DNA of 64,000 nt, from assembly GCF_902167145.1 (NCBI RefSeq), contig NC_050097.1, positions 233,511,034 to 233,575,033 of the forward strand. Direction: 5' to 3'. This stretch comes from Zea mays (lineage: Eukaryota > Streptophyta > Magnoliopsida > Poales > Poaceae). Numbering within the stretch: the first letter of the stretch is position 1; every line of letters starts with the position of its first letter. The notes beneath the pieces were generated by a model. The model was not told the DNA's origin, did no database searches, and worked only from the letters and a program-made list of their open reading frames with translations. A program made the position numbers and the translations under genes. Below are positions 1 through 10,671 of the stretch, in pieces.

Positions 1-30
1 CCCCCGGATGCATAAACCTACAAAACAAGT

Positions 31-2661
31 TTAGTTCTTGATTTTAGGTACCCAAATGGTTTTGGGTCCTTTGGCATTAGATACAAGAACTTTGGATACC
101 CAAACACAAGTCTTTGACCCCTTGTGCTTGCCCCCAACATACTTGGCAAGTACCTTGCCGGATTTGTTAGTTAAAACATAAGATGCATCAAAAGTTTTAA
201 ATGAAATTTTAGAATCATTTGATGCAATAGGAGTTTTCTTCTTAGGCAATTTTGCTCGGGTTGATTGCCTAGAGCTAGATTTCTCACCCTTATACATAAA
301 AGCATGATTAGGGCCAGAGTGAGACTTCCTAGAATGAATTCTCCTAATTTTGCTCTCGGGATAACCGGCAGGGTATAAAATGTAACCCTCATTATCCTGA
401 GGCATAGGAGCCTTGCCCTTAACAAAATTGGACAATCTTTTAGGAGGGGCATTAAGTTTGACATTGCCCCCCTTTTGGAAGCCAATGCCATCCTTGATGC
501 CAGGGCGTCTCCCACTATAGAGCATGCTTCTAGCAAATTTAAATTTTTCGTTTTCTAAGTCATGCTCGGCAATTTTAGCATATAATTTTGCTATATGATC
601 ATTTTGTTGTTTAATTAAAGCCATATGATCATGAATAGCATCAATGTTAATATCTCTACATCTAGTGCAAATAGTGACATGCTCACTGGTAGATGTAGAT
701 GGTTTGCAAGAATTAAGTTCAACAATCTTAGCACGTAAAATATCATTGTTATCTCTAAGATTGGAAATGGAAGTATTGCAAACATCTATTTCTTTAGCCT
801 TAGCAATTAATTTTTCATTATCATTTCTAAGGCTAGCAAGAGAAACATTTAATTCTTCAATCTTAGCAAGTAATTCAACATTATTATCTCTAAGATTGGG
901 AATTGGAGCATCACAAACATTTGAATCAACCTTAGCAATTAAACTAGCATTGTCATTTTTAAGGTTGGTAATAATATCATGGCATGTGCTTAGCTCGCTA
1001 GATAATTTTTCACATTTTTCTACTTCTAGAGCATAAGCATTTTTAACCTTAACATGCTTCTTGTTTTCCTTAATTAGGAAGTCTTCTTGGGAGTCCAAGA
1101 GTTCATCCTTCTCATGAATGACACTAATTAATTCATTTAATTTTTCTTTTTGTTGCATGTTTAGGTTGGCAAAAAGGATACGCAAATTTTCTTCCTCATC
1201 ACTACAATTATCCTCATCACTAGAGGTTGCATATTTAGTGGAGGATTTTGATTTTACCTTCTTCCTTTTGCCATCCTTTGCCATGAGGCACTTGTGGCCG
1301 ACGTTGGGGAAGAGGAGTCCCTTGGTGATGGCAATGTTGGCGGCGTCCTCGTCGGAGGATGAGTCGGAGGAGCTCTCATCGGAGTCCCACTCGCGACACA
1401 CATGAGCATCGCCGCCCTTCTTCTTGTAGTATCTCTTCTTTTCTCTCCTCTTTCCCTTCTTGTCGTCGCCCCTGTCACTGTCACTAGATAGTGGACATTT
1501 TGCAATAAAATGACCGAGCTTACCACATTTGTAGCAAACTTTCTTGGAGCGGGATTTGTGGTCCTTCCCCCTCCTTTGCTTGAGGATTTGGCGGAAGCTC
1601 TTGATGATGAGCGCCATCTCCTCATTGTCGAGCTTAGAGGCATCGATGGGTTGTATACTTGATGTAGACTCCTCCTTTTTCTCCTCCGTTGCCTTGAATG
1701 CGACCGGTTGTGCTTTGGGCGTGGAGGGGCCATCTAGCTCGTTGATTTTCTTTGAGCCTTTGATCATCAACTCAAAGCTCACAAAGTTTCCTATCACTTC
1801 CTCAGGAGACATTAGTGTATATCTAGAATTACCACGAATTAATTGCACTTGTGTAGGGTTAAGAAAAACAAGTGATCTAAGAATAACCTTGACCATTTCA
1901 TGGTCATCCCATTTTGTGCTCCCGAGGTTGCGCACTTGGTTCACCAAGGTCTTCAAGCGGTTGTACATGTCTTGTGGCTCCTCCCCTTGGCGAAGCCGGA
2001 AGCGACCGAGCTCCCCCTCGATCGTCTCCCGCTTGGTGATCTTGGTCACCTCGTCTCCTTCGTGCGCCGTCTTGAGTACGTCCCAAATCTCCTTGGCGCT
2101 CTTTAACCCTTGCACCTTGTTATACTCCTCTCGATTTAGAGATGCGAGGAGTATAGTGGTGGCTTGGGAGTTGAAGTGTCGGATTTGGGCGACCTCGTCC
2201 GAATCATAGTCTTCATCCCCCGGTGATGGTACCTGTACTCCAATCTCAACAACATCCCAAATGCTAGTGTGGAGTGAGGTTAGATGATGCCTCATTTTAT
2301 CACTCCACATATTATAATCTTCACCATCAAACATAGGTGGTTTGCCTAATGGGACGGAAAGTAAAGGAGTACATTTGGAAATGCGAGGGTAACGTAGGGG
2401 AATCTTACTAAACTTCTTGCGCTCATAGCGCTTAGAAGTTACGGACGGCGTGTCGGAGCCGGAGGTGGATGGCGACGAAGAATCGGTCTCGTAGTAGACC
2501 ACCTTCCTCATCTTCTTCTTCTTGTCACCGCTCCGACGCGACTTGTTGTGTGAAGGGGATCCCTTCACCTTGTTGGCGGACTCCCCGGATGGAGCCTTCC
2601 CGTGGCTTGTAGCGGACTTCTCACCGTCGATCCCCATCTTCTTGGCGTGATCTCCCGACAT
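31..2661 (-). CDS. gag: Intact Copia Gag protein of element A
   Basis: Nucleocapsid/capsid precursor that packages the retrotransposon RNA in cytoplasmic virus-like particles. The ATG at 2661 follows the primer-binding site by about 35 nt and gives 876 codons. From the N terminus: a basic, serine-rich lead; a UBN2-type retrotransposon gag region (about residues 108-300, starting KPPMFDGEDYNMW); one CCHC zinc knuckle (CYKCGKLGHFIAKC, about residue 376); an acidic serine stretch near 425-440; a long coiled coil, about 490-720, with repeated SxLRDNN units; and a C-terminal tail ending WVPKIKN. The frame is free of stops and matches the two-piece gag of element B throughout. The stop precedes the protease, which in B is in another frame, so pol needs recoding or a separate start. 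Confidence 0.93.
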   Translation of the reverse strand: MSGDHAKKMGIDGEKSATSHGKAPSGESANKVKGSPSHNKSRRSGDKKKKMRKVVYYETDSSSPSTSGSDTPSVTSKRYERKKFSKIPLRYPRISKCTPLLSVPLGKPPMFDGEDYNMWSDKMRHHLTSLHTSIWDVVEIGVQVPSPGDEDYDSDEVAQIRHFNSQATTILLASLNREEYNKVQGLKSAKEIWDVLKTAHEGDEVTKITKRETIEGELGRFRLRQGEEPQDMYNRLKTLVNQVRNLGSTKWDDHEMVKVILRSLVFLNPTQVQLIRGNSRYTLMSPEEVIGNFVSFELMIKGSKKINELDGPSTPKAQPVAFKATEEKKEESTSSIQPIDASKLDNEEMALIIKSFRQILKQRRGKDHKSRSKKVCYKCGKLGHFIAKCPLSSDSDRGDDKKGKRREKKRYYKKKGGDAHVCREWDSDESSSDSSSDEDAANIAITKGLLFPNVGHKCLMAKDGKRKKVKSKSSTKYATSSDEDNCSDEEENLRILFANLNMQQKEKLNELISVIHEKDELLDSQEDFLIKENKKHVKVKNAYALEVEKCEKLSSELSTCHDIITNLKNDNASLIAKVDSNVCDAPIPNLRDNNVELLAKIEELNVSLASLRNDNEKLIAKAKEIDVCNTSISNLRDNNDILRAKIVELNSCKPSTSTSEHVTICTRCRDINIDAIHDHMALIKQQNDHIAKLYAKIAEHDLENEKFKFARSMLYSGRRPGIKDGIGFQKGGNVKLNAPPKRLSNFVKGKAPMPQDNEGYILYPAGYPESKIRRIHSRKSHSGPNHAFMYKGEKSSSRQSTRAKLPKKKTPIASNDSKISFKTFDASYVLTNKSGKVLAKYVGGKHKGSKTCVWVSKVLVSNAKGPKTIWVPKIKN

Positions 2662-2696
2662 CACTTCGAGCGGGTAAGCTCTAATGAAGCACCGAG

Positions 2697-2709
2697 CTTT
2701 GATACCAAT
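2697..2709 (-). other. Primer-binding site of element A
   Basis: Directly inside the LTR, the minus strand reads TTGGTATCAAAGCTC. It resembles the TGGTATCAGAGC complement of initiator methionine tRNA used by SIRE-type Copia elements, with one change (A for G). Confidence 0.85.
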
Positions 2710-3275
2710 TGAAAATCGCCTAGAGGGGGGTGAATAGGGCGAATCTGAAATTTATAAACTTAAGCACAACTACAAGCCAGGTTAGCGTTAGAAATATAAA
2801 CGAGTCCGAGAGAGAGGGCACAAAACAAATCGTGAGCAAATAAAGAGCAAGACACGATGATTTGTTTTACCGAGGTTCGGTTCTTGCAAACCTACTCCCC
2901 GTTGAGGTGGTCACAAAGACCGGGTCTCTTTCAACCCTTTCCCTCTCTCAAATGGTCACTTAGACCGAGTGAGCTTCTCTTCTAAATCAAACGGAACACA
3001 AAGTTCCCGCAAGGACCACCACACAATTGGTGTCTCTTGCCTTGGTTACAATTGAGTTTGATCACAAGAAGAATGAGAAAGAAAAGAAGCAATCCAAGCG
3101 CAAGAGCTCAAATGAACACAAATGTCGCTCTCTCTAGTCACTATTTGATTTGGAGTGATTCCGGACTTGGGAGAGGATTTGATCTCTTTGGTTGTGTCTA
3201 GAATTGAATGCTATAGCTCTTGTAATGTGTTGAAGGTGGAAAACTTGGATGCCATTGAATGTGGGGTGGTTGGGG

Positions 3276-3284
3276 TATTTATAG
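3276..3284 (-). promoter_or_regulatory. TATA box of LTR A inside a hairpin loop
   Basis: The minus strand reads CTATAAATA. It is framed by 11-bp inverted arms, GGTGGTTGGGG on one side and CCCCAACCACC on the other (about 3265-3295), so the box is the loop of a potential hairpin. The same arrangement is in element B. Confidence 0.85.
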
Positions 3285-3327
3285 CCCCAACCACCAAAAT
3301 ATGGCCGTTGGAAGGCTGGTGTCGCAT

Positions 3328-3720
3328 GGCGCACCGGACACTGTCCGGTGCGCCAACCACGTCAGCGAGCCGTTGGGGTTTGACCGTGGGAGCTTTGACT
3401 TGTGGGGCCTCTGGGCTGTTCGGTGGTGCACCGGACAGGTACTGTAGACTGTCCGGTGCGCCAACTGCGCGTACTCTGTCCTCTGTGCGCGCAGGCGCGA
3501 ATTAAATGTGTTGCAGTCGACCATCACGCGTGAAGTAGCCGTTGCTCCGCTGGCACACCGGACAGTCCGGTGTGGCACCGGACACTGTCCGGTGCTTCAC
3601 CGGACAGTCCGGTGAATTATAGCGGAGCACCCTCTGATTTTCCCGAAGGTGGCAAATTCAGCTTCGAGTGTCCTGGTGCACCGGACACTGTCCGGTGGTG
3701 CACCGGACAGTCCGGTGTGC
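3328..3720. repeat. Cluster of CACCGGAC..GTCCGGTG palindromes in U3
   Basis: Several palindromes of the form CACCGGACAGTCCGGTG or with the spacer ACTGT occur here (around 3330, 3430, 3556-3615, 3680-3717), upstream of the TATA box in the LTR orientation. A second, smaller cluster lies at 4000-4125 in element B. They may be enhancer-like repeats of this LTR family. Confidence 0.85.
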
Positions 3721-3916
3721 CAGACCATGGTGCCTTTTGGGATGTCTTTAGCTCTTTTTGTTTGAACCCTTTCTTGGTCTTTTTATTGGCTTATTGTGAA
3801 CCTTTAGCACTTGTAAACTCATAGACTAGAGCAAACTAGTTAGTCCAATTATTTGTGTTGGGCAATTCAACCACCAAAATCAATTAGGAAATAGGTGTAA
3901 GCCTAATTCCCTTTCA

Positions 3917-4745
3917 CTACTCCACGCCAACGATCGTCTGCAGAGAGCAGTTAATGCGCTACAGTGCGCGCAGAAGTTAGAGCAGAGCCAGAAGGCGCAC
4001 CGGATAGTGAACAGTGACTGTCCGGTGGCCCAGATGTCAGAAGCTCCAATGGTCAGAATCCAACGGCCGGGTGATGTGGCTGGCGCACCGGACAGTGTCC
4101 GGTGGCGCACCGGACTGTCCGGTGCGCCATACGACAGCAGCCTCCACCAACGGCTCTTTTGGTGGTTGGGGCTATAAATACCCCCAACCACCCACCATTC
4201 ATAGCATCCATGTTTTCAGCCTTCAAACACCTTACAAGAGCTATAGCATTCAATACAAGACACAAACAAGAGATCAAATCCTCTCCCAAGTCCAAAGACA
4301 ATTCCAATCAAATAGTGACTAGTGAGAGAGTGATATTTGTGTTCATTTGAGCTCTTGCGCTTGGATTGCTTTTATTCTTCATTCTTTCTTGATTCCAACT
4401 CAATTGTAACCGAGGCAAGAGACACCAATTGTGTGGTTGTCCTTGTGGGGACTTAGTGTCCCGTTTGATTGAGAAGAGAAGCTCACTCGGTCTAAGTGAC
4501 CGTTTGAGAGAGGGAAAGGGTTGAAAGAGACCCAGTCTTTGTGACCACCTCAACGTGGAGTAGGTTTGCAAGAACCGAACCTCGGTAAAACAAATCACCG
4601 TGTCTCACTCTTCATTTGCTTGTGATTTGTTTTCGCCCTCTCTTTCGGACTCGTTTATATTTCTAACGCTAACCCCGGCTTGTAGTTGTGCTTAAGTTTG
4701 TAAATTTCAGATTCGCCCTATTCACCCCCCTCTAAGCGACTTTCA
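3917..4745 (+). repeat. 5' LTR of element B, 3' portion (829 bp)
   Basis: Corresponds to the downstream two thirds of the 1207-bp LTR of element A; the first third lies left of the inserted element A, outside the window. It ends CTCTAAGCGACTTTCA and is followed directly by the primer site. It includes the CCGGAC palindromes, a TATA box and the conserved U5 block. Confidence 0.9.
4171..4179 (+). promoter_or_regulatory. TATA box of LTR B inside a hairpin loop
   Basis: CTATAAATA at this position is flanked by GGTGGTTGGGG on the left and CCCCAACCACC on the right, perfect 11-bp inverted arms. This marks the U3/R region of the LTR. The same layout occurs in LTR A. Confidence 0.87.
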
Positions 4746-4760
4746 TTTGGTATCAAAGCC
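4746..4760 (+). other. Primer-binding site of element B
   Basis: TTGGTATCAAAGCCC follows the LTR end TTTCA directly; Met-initiator type with the same A-for-G change as element A. Confidence 0.85.
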
Positions 4761-4793
4761 CGATACTTCATTAGAGCCTAACCGCTCGAAGTG

Positions 4794-7429
4794 ATGTCGG
4801 GAGATCACGCCAAGAAGGAGATGGTGATCGGTGAGAAGCCCGCCACAAGCCACGGGAAGGCTCCATCAAGGGAGTCCGGCAACAAAAAGAAGGAAGGATC
4901 CCCCTCGCGCATTAGGATACACAAGGATGGCGAAAAGAAGAAGAAAATGAAGAAAGTGCTCTACTACGAGACCGACTCTTCATCGCCATCTACCTCGGGA
5001 TCCGACACCGTGTCCATCACTTCTAAGCGCCAAGAGCGCAAGAAGTATAGTAAGATCCCCCTACGCTACCCTCGCATTCCTAAACATACTCCATTACTTT
5101 CCGTCCCATTAGGCAAACCACCGACATTTGACGGTGAAGATTATTCTAGGTGGAGTGATATGATGAGATATCACCTAACCTCACTCCACAAAAGCATTTG
5201 GGATGTTGTTGAGTTTGGAGTACAGGTACCGTCCGTAGGGGATGAAGATTATGATGAGGACGAGGTGGCCCAAATCGAGCACTTCAACTCTCAAGCAACT
5301 ACTATACTCCTCACCTCTCTAAGTCGAGAGGAGTATAATAAGGTGCAAGGGTTGAAGAGCGCAAAAGAGATTTGGGACGTACTAAAGACCGCGCACGAAG
5401 GAGATGAGGTGACCAAGATCACCAAGCGGGAAACAATCGAGGGGGAGCTCGGTCGGTTCATGCTCAACCAAGGCGAGGACCCACAAGCCATGTACAACCG
5501 GCTAAAGACCTTGGTGAATCAAGTGCGCAACCTCGGGAGCACAAAATGGGATGACCATGAAATGGTCAAGGTTATTCTTAGATCACTCGTATTCCTAACC
5601 CTACTCAAGTTCAATTAATTCGTGGTGATCCTAGATATAAACTAATGTCTCCCGAGGAAGTAATAGAAAAATTTGTGAGCTTTGAGTTGATGATCAAAGG
5701 CTCCAAGAAAATCATCGAGCAAGGCGCCTCCTCCACACCCGAAGCGCAACCGGTCGCATTCAAGGCAACGGAGGAGAAGAAGGAAGAGACTACATCAAGT
5801 AGACTTCCCATTGACGCCTCCAAGCTCGACAACAAGGAAATGGCGCTCATCATCAAGAGTTTTCGCCAAATCCTCAAGCAAAGGAAGGGGAAGGACTACA
5901 AGTCCCGCTCCAAGAAAGTTTGCTACAAGTGTGGTAAGCCCGGTCATTTTATTGCAAAATGTCCACTATCAAGTGACAGTGACAGGGGCGACGACAAGAA
6001 GGGAAAGAGAAGAGAAAAGAAGAGGTACTACAAGAAGAAGGGCGGCGATGCCCATGTTTGCCGGGAATGGAACTCCGACGAGAGCTCCACCGACTCCTCC
6101 TCCGACGAGGATGCCGCCAACATCGCCGTCACTAAAGGGCTCCTCTTCCCCAACGTCGGCCACAAGTGCCTCATGGCAAAGGACAGCAAAAAGAAGAAGG
6201 TAAAATCAAGATACTCCACTAAATATGCAACCTCTAGTGATGAGGATAATTCTAGTGATGAGGAGGATAACTTGCTCACTCTTTTTGCCAATCTTAACAT
6301 GCAACAAAAGGAGAAATTAAATGAATTGATTAGTGCTATTCATGAGAAGGATGAACTCTTGGATAGCCAAGAGGACTTCCTTATTAAGGAAAACAAAAAG
6401 CATGTTAAGACTAAGAATGCTTATGCTCTAGAAGTAGAAAAATGTGAAAAATTATCTAGTGAGCTAAGCACTTGCCATGATGTTATTTCCAACCTTAGAG
6501 ATGATAATGCTAGATTAATTACTAAGGTTGAGAATTCAAATGTTAGTGATGATTCTCTTGTCAACCTTAGAAATGATAATGCTAATTTGCTTACTAAGAT
6601 TGACAAATTGAATGCATCGCTCTCTAGCCTTAAAATTGCAAATGAAAAATTGATTGCTAAGGCTAAATATTTAAATGTTTGCAATGTTTCCATTTCCAAT
6701 CTTAGAAATGAGAATGACATTTTACATGCTAAGATTGTTGAACTAAATTCTTGCAAACCCTCTACATCTACTGTTGAGCATGTTACAATTTGCACTAGAT
6801 GTAGAGATGTTAACATCGATGCTATTCATGATCACATTGCTATGATTAAACAACAAAATGATCATATAGAAAAATTAGATGCTAAAATTGCCGAGCATGA
6901 GTTAGAAAATGAAAAATTGAAATTTGCTCGTAGTATGCTTTATAGTGGGAGACGCCATGGCATCAAGGATGGCATTGACTTCCAAAAGGGAGACAATGTC
7001 AAACTTAATGCCCATCCTAAAAGATTGTCGAACTTTGTTAAGGGCAAAGCTCCCATGGCTCAGGATAACGATGGTTACATTTTATACCCTACCGGTTATC
7101 CCGAGCACAAAATTAGGAGAATTCACTCTAGGAAGTCTCACTCTGGCCCTAATCATGCTTTTATGTATAAGAGTGAGACATCTAGTTCTTGGCAATCAAC
7201 TCATGCTAAACTGCCTAAGAAGAAAACTCCTATTGCATCAAATGAACCTAGTATTTCATTCAAGACTTTTGATGCATCCTATGTTTTGACTAACAAATCT
7301 GGCAAAGTAGTTGCCAAATATGTTGGGGGCAAACACAAGGGGTCAAAGACTTGTGTTTGGGTACCCAAAGTTCTTGTATCTAATGTCAAAGGACCCAAAA
7401 CCGTTTGGGTACCTAAAATCAAGAACTAA
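4794..7429 (+). pseudogene. gag: Frameshifted Copia gag of element B
   Basis: Counterpart of the intact gag at 31-2661. The first part (4794 to about 5600) carries the basic lead and the UBN2-type domain. At about 5595 a one-base deletion relative to element A, in the stretch encoding RSLVFLNP, shifts the frame and gives a stop at 5616-5618. The correct frame resumes by 5645 and continues to 7429 with the zinc knuckle CYKCGKPGHFIAKC, the acidic serine run, the coiled coil and the WVPKIKN tail. Both elements stop at the same codon, so this stop is ancestral while the frameshift is decay. Confidence 0.92.
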
Positions 7430-7455
7430 AATTGTTTTGTAGGTTTTATGCATCT

Positions 7456-8628
7456 GGGGGCTCAAGTTGGATCATCGATAGCGGGTGCACAAACCACATG
7501 ACAGGGGAGAAGAAGATGTTCTCCTCCTACGAGAAAAACCAAGATCCCCAAAGAGCTATCACATTCGGGGGTGGAAATTAAGGTTTGGTCAAAGGATTGA
7601 GTAAAATTGCTATATCACCTGACCACTCTATTTCCAATGTTTTTCTTGTAGATACTTTAGATTACAATTTGCTTTCCGTTTCACAATTATGTAAAATGGG
7701 CTACAACTGTCTCTTTACGGATATAGGTGTTACTGTCTTTAGAAGAAGTGATGGTTCAGTAGCATTTAAGGGAGTGTTAGAGGGTCAGCTATACTTAGTA
7801 GATTTTGATAGAGCTGAACTCGACACTTGCTTAATTGCTAAGACTAACATGGGTTGGCTCTGGCACCGCCGACTAGCCCATGTTGGGATGAAGAATCTTC
7901 ATAAGCTTCTAAAGGGAGAGCACATTTTGGGACTAACCAATGTTCATTTTGAGAAAGACAATGTTTGTAGCGCATGTCAAGCAGGAAAGCAAGTTGGTGT
8001 TCATCATCCACACAAGAACATCATGACGACTGACAGGCCACTCGAGCTACTACACATGGACCTATTCGGCCCGATTGCTTACATAAGCATCGGCGGGAGT
8101 AAGTACTGTCTAGTTATTGTGGATGATTATTCTCGCTTCACTTGGGTGTTCTTTTTGCAGGAAAAATCTCAAACCCAAGAGACCTTAAAGGGATTCTTGA
8201 GACGGGCTCAAAATGAGTTCAGCTTAAGGATCAAAAAGATTAGAAGCGATAACATGACGGAGTTCAAGAACTCACAAATCGAAGGCTTCCTTGAGGATGA
8301 GGGCATCAAGCATGAGTTCTTTTCTCCCTACACGCCACAACAAAATGGTGTAGTGGAGAGGAATAATAGAACTCTATTGGACATGGCAAGGACCATGCTT
8401 GATGAATACAAGACTTCGGATCGGTTTTGGGCCGAGGCGGTCAACACCGCTTGCTACGCCATCAACCGGTTATATCTACACCGAATCCTCAAGAAGACAT
8501 TATACGAACTCCTAACCGGTAAAAAGCCCAATGTTTCATATTTTAGAGTCTTTGGTAGCAAATGCTTTATTCTTGTTAAAAGAGGTAGAAAATCTAAATT
8601 TGCTCCTAAGGCTGTAGAAGGCTTTTAC
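7456..8628 (+). pseudogene. pol: Copia protease and integrase of element B
   Basis: The pol frame differs from the gag frame. It opens with the aspartic protease motif SSWIIDSGCTNHMTG at about 7462-7506. A TAA at 7579-7581 replaces the CAA of GNQGL, a C-to-T change. Integrase follows: the HHCC finger (HRRLAHVGMKNLH then CSACQAGK, about 7863-7995), then the catalytic D,D,E core with LHMDLFGP near 8055, a DNMTEF near 8250 and QNGVVERNNR near 8345. The frame is lost at about 8625, where a shift gives a stop. The Copia order, integrase before reverse transcriptase, is clear. Confidence 0.9.
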
Positions 8629-8630
8629 TA

Positions 8631-9728
8631 GGATATGATTCAAACACAAGGGCATATAGAGTCTTTAACAAGTCCACTGGACTAGTTGAAGTTTCTTATG
8701 ACATTGTGTTTGATGAGACTAACGGCTCTCAAGTAGAGCAAGTTGATCTTGATGAGCTAGATGATGAAGAGGCTCCGTGCGTCGCGCTAAGGAACATGTC
8801 CATTGGGGATGTGTATCCTAAGGAATCCGATGAGCCTCCACAAGCATAAGATCAACCATCTTCCTCCATGCAAGCATCTCCACCAACTCAAGATGAGGAT
8901 GAGGCTCAAGATGATGAAGAAGAAGATCAAGAAGATGAGCCACCTCAAGAGGAGAGCAATGATCAAGGGGGAGATGTCCATGATCAAGACAAGGAAGATG
9001 AACAAGATCCAAGACCGCCACACCCAAGAATCCACCAAGCAATACAACGAGATCACCCTGTGAACACCATCCTCGGCGATATTCAAAAGGGGGTAACTAC
9101 TCGATCTCGTGTTGCTCATTTTTGTGAACATTACTCATTTGTGTCTTCTATTGAGCCAAACAGGGTAGAAGATGCATTAAGGGATTCAAATTGGGTGGTG
9201 GCGATGCAAGAGGAGCTCAACAACTTCACTAGGAATGAGGTATGACATTTAGTTCCACGTCCTAACCAAAATGTTGTAGGAACCAAGTGGGTCTTCCGCA
9301 ACAAGCAAGATGAGCATGGTGTGGTGACAAGGAACAAAGCCCAACTTGTGGCCAAGGGATATTCACAAGTCGAAGGTTTGGATTTAGGTGAAACCTATGC
9401 ACCCGTCGCTAGGCTAGAATCAATTTGTATATTACTTTCCTATGCTACTTACCATGGCTTCAAGCTTTATCAAATGGACGTGAAGAGTGCCTTCCTCAAT
9501 GGACCAATCAAGAAAGAGGTCTATGTTGAGCAACCTCCCGGCTTTGAAGATAGTGAGTATCCTAACCATGTTTATAAACTCTCAAAGGCGCTTTACGGGC
9601 TCAAGCAAGCCCCAGGAGCATGGTATGAATGCCTAAGAGATTTCCTTATCACTAATGGCTTCAAGGTCGGAAAGGCCGATCCTACTCTCTTTACTAAAAC
9701 ACTTGCAAATGATTTGTTTGTATGCTAA
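8631..9728 (+). pseudogene. pol: Copia reverse transcriptase of element B, N-terminal part
   Basis: Continues pol in a second frame. The linker is acidic and proline-rich (about 8840-9040) with a TAA at 8847-8849. The reverse transcriptase begins near 9150 (EDALRDSNWVVAMQEELNNF). A TGA at 9243-9245 stands for the Trp of EVWHLVPRP. The conserved blocks [16 protein letters not shown] (about 9335) and [12 protein letters not shown] (about 9468) are present. A TAA at 9726-9728 replaces the codon just before the IYVDDIIFGS catalytic motif. Confidence 0.9.
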
Positions 9729-10671
9729 ATTTATGTTGATGATATCATATTTGGGTCTACTAACGAATCTACATGTGAAGAGTTTAGTAGGACCATGACT
9801 AAAAAATTCGAGATGTCTATGATGGGAGAGTTGAAGTATTTCTTAGGATTTCAAGTGAAGCAACTCCAAGAGGGCACCTTCATTAGCCAAACAAAGTACA
9901 TTCAAGACATATTCACTAAGTTTGGAATGAAGGATGCCAAGCCCATCAAGACACCCATGGGAACCAATGGGCATCTCGACCTCGACACGGGAGGTAAATC
10001 CGTAGATCAAAAGGTATACCGGTCGATGATAGGTTCTTTACTTTACTTATGTGCATCTCGACCGGATATTATGCTTTCCGTATGTATGTGTGCAAGATTC
10101 CAAGCCGATCCTAAGGAAGTTCACCTTAGGGCCGTAAAACGAATCTTGAGATATTTAGTTTATACTCCTAAGTTTGGCCTTTTGTACCCAGGGGATCCAC
10201 ATTTGATTTAATTGGTTATTCTGATGCTGACTAGGCTGGGTGTAAAATTAATAGAAAGAGCACATCAGGGACTTGCCAGTTCTTGGGAAGGTCTCTGGTG
10301 TCTTGGGCATCAAAGAAGCAAAATTCTGTAGCTCTTTCTACCGCCGAAGCAGAGTATATTGCCGCAGGCCATTGTTGCGCGCAATTGCTTTGGATGAGGC
10401 AAACCCTTAGGGACTATGGTTACAAATTGACCGAAGTTCCTCTTTTATGTGATAATGAGAGTGCAATCCGCATGGCGGATAATCCCGCACTAAACACATA
10501 GCCATTCAGTATCATTTTTTAAGGGATCACCAACAAAAGGGGGATATCGAGATTGCATATATTAACACCAAAGGACAATTAGCCGATATCTTTACCAAGC
10601 CATTAGATGAACAAACATTTACCAAACTTAGGCATGAGCTAAATATTCTTGATTCTAGGAATTTTGATTGA
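9729..10671 (+). pseudogene. pol: Copia reverse transcriptase C-terminus and RNase H of element B
   Basis: Starts with the catalytic YVDDII box (about 9732) and proceeds through KFEMSMMGELKYFLG, typical of plant Copia, to a stop at 10209-10211. RNase H continues in another frame: GYSDAD with a TAG in place of the Trp, RKSTSGTCQFLG, LSTAEAEYIAA (about 10340) and CDNESAI (about 10450). A further frameshift near 10500 leads to the last block, FTKPLDEQTF, and the end of pol at about 10671. Confidence 0.9.

Larger units (their letters stand above)
1..3916 (-). mobile_element. Copia LTR retrotransposon A (SIRE/Maximus lineage, Ji/Opie-like), 5' part
   Basis: Reading on the minus strand the order is LTR (3916 to 2710), primer-binding site, gag (2661 to 31), then the start of the gag-pol junction, after which the element leaves the window. 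The LTR ends are TGAAAGGG and TTTTCA. The base run after the LTR at 3917-3921 is CTACT, the expected 5-bp duplication, whose partner lies outside the window. The sequence right of 3916 is the interior of the LTR of element B, so A inserted into B. The gag is uninterrupted, unlike that of B, which fits A being the younger element. Assignment to the SIRE lineage rests on the Met-type primer site, the long coiled-coil gag and the LTR ends. Confidence 0.92.
2710..3916 (-). repeat. 5' LTR of Copia element A (1207 bp)
   Basis: On the minus strand it starts TGAAAGGGAATTAGGC and ends CTAGGCGATTTTCA. U3 holds a cluster of CACCGGACAGTCCGGTG palindromes between about 3328 and 3720. The TATA box lies at 3276-3284. 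The R-U5 part contains the block around 2860-2885 (minus strand: GAACCTCGGTAAAACAAATC) that is also found in element B and, more distantly, in the Copia element at the right edge. Confidence 0.93.
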
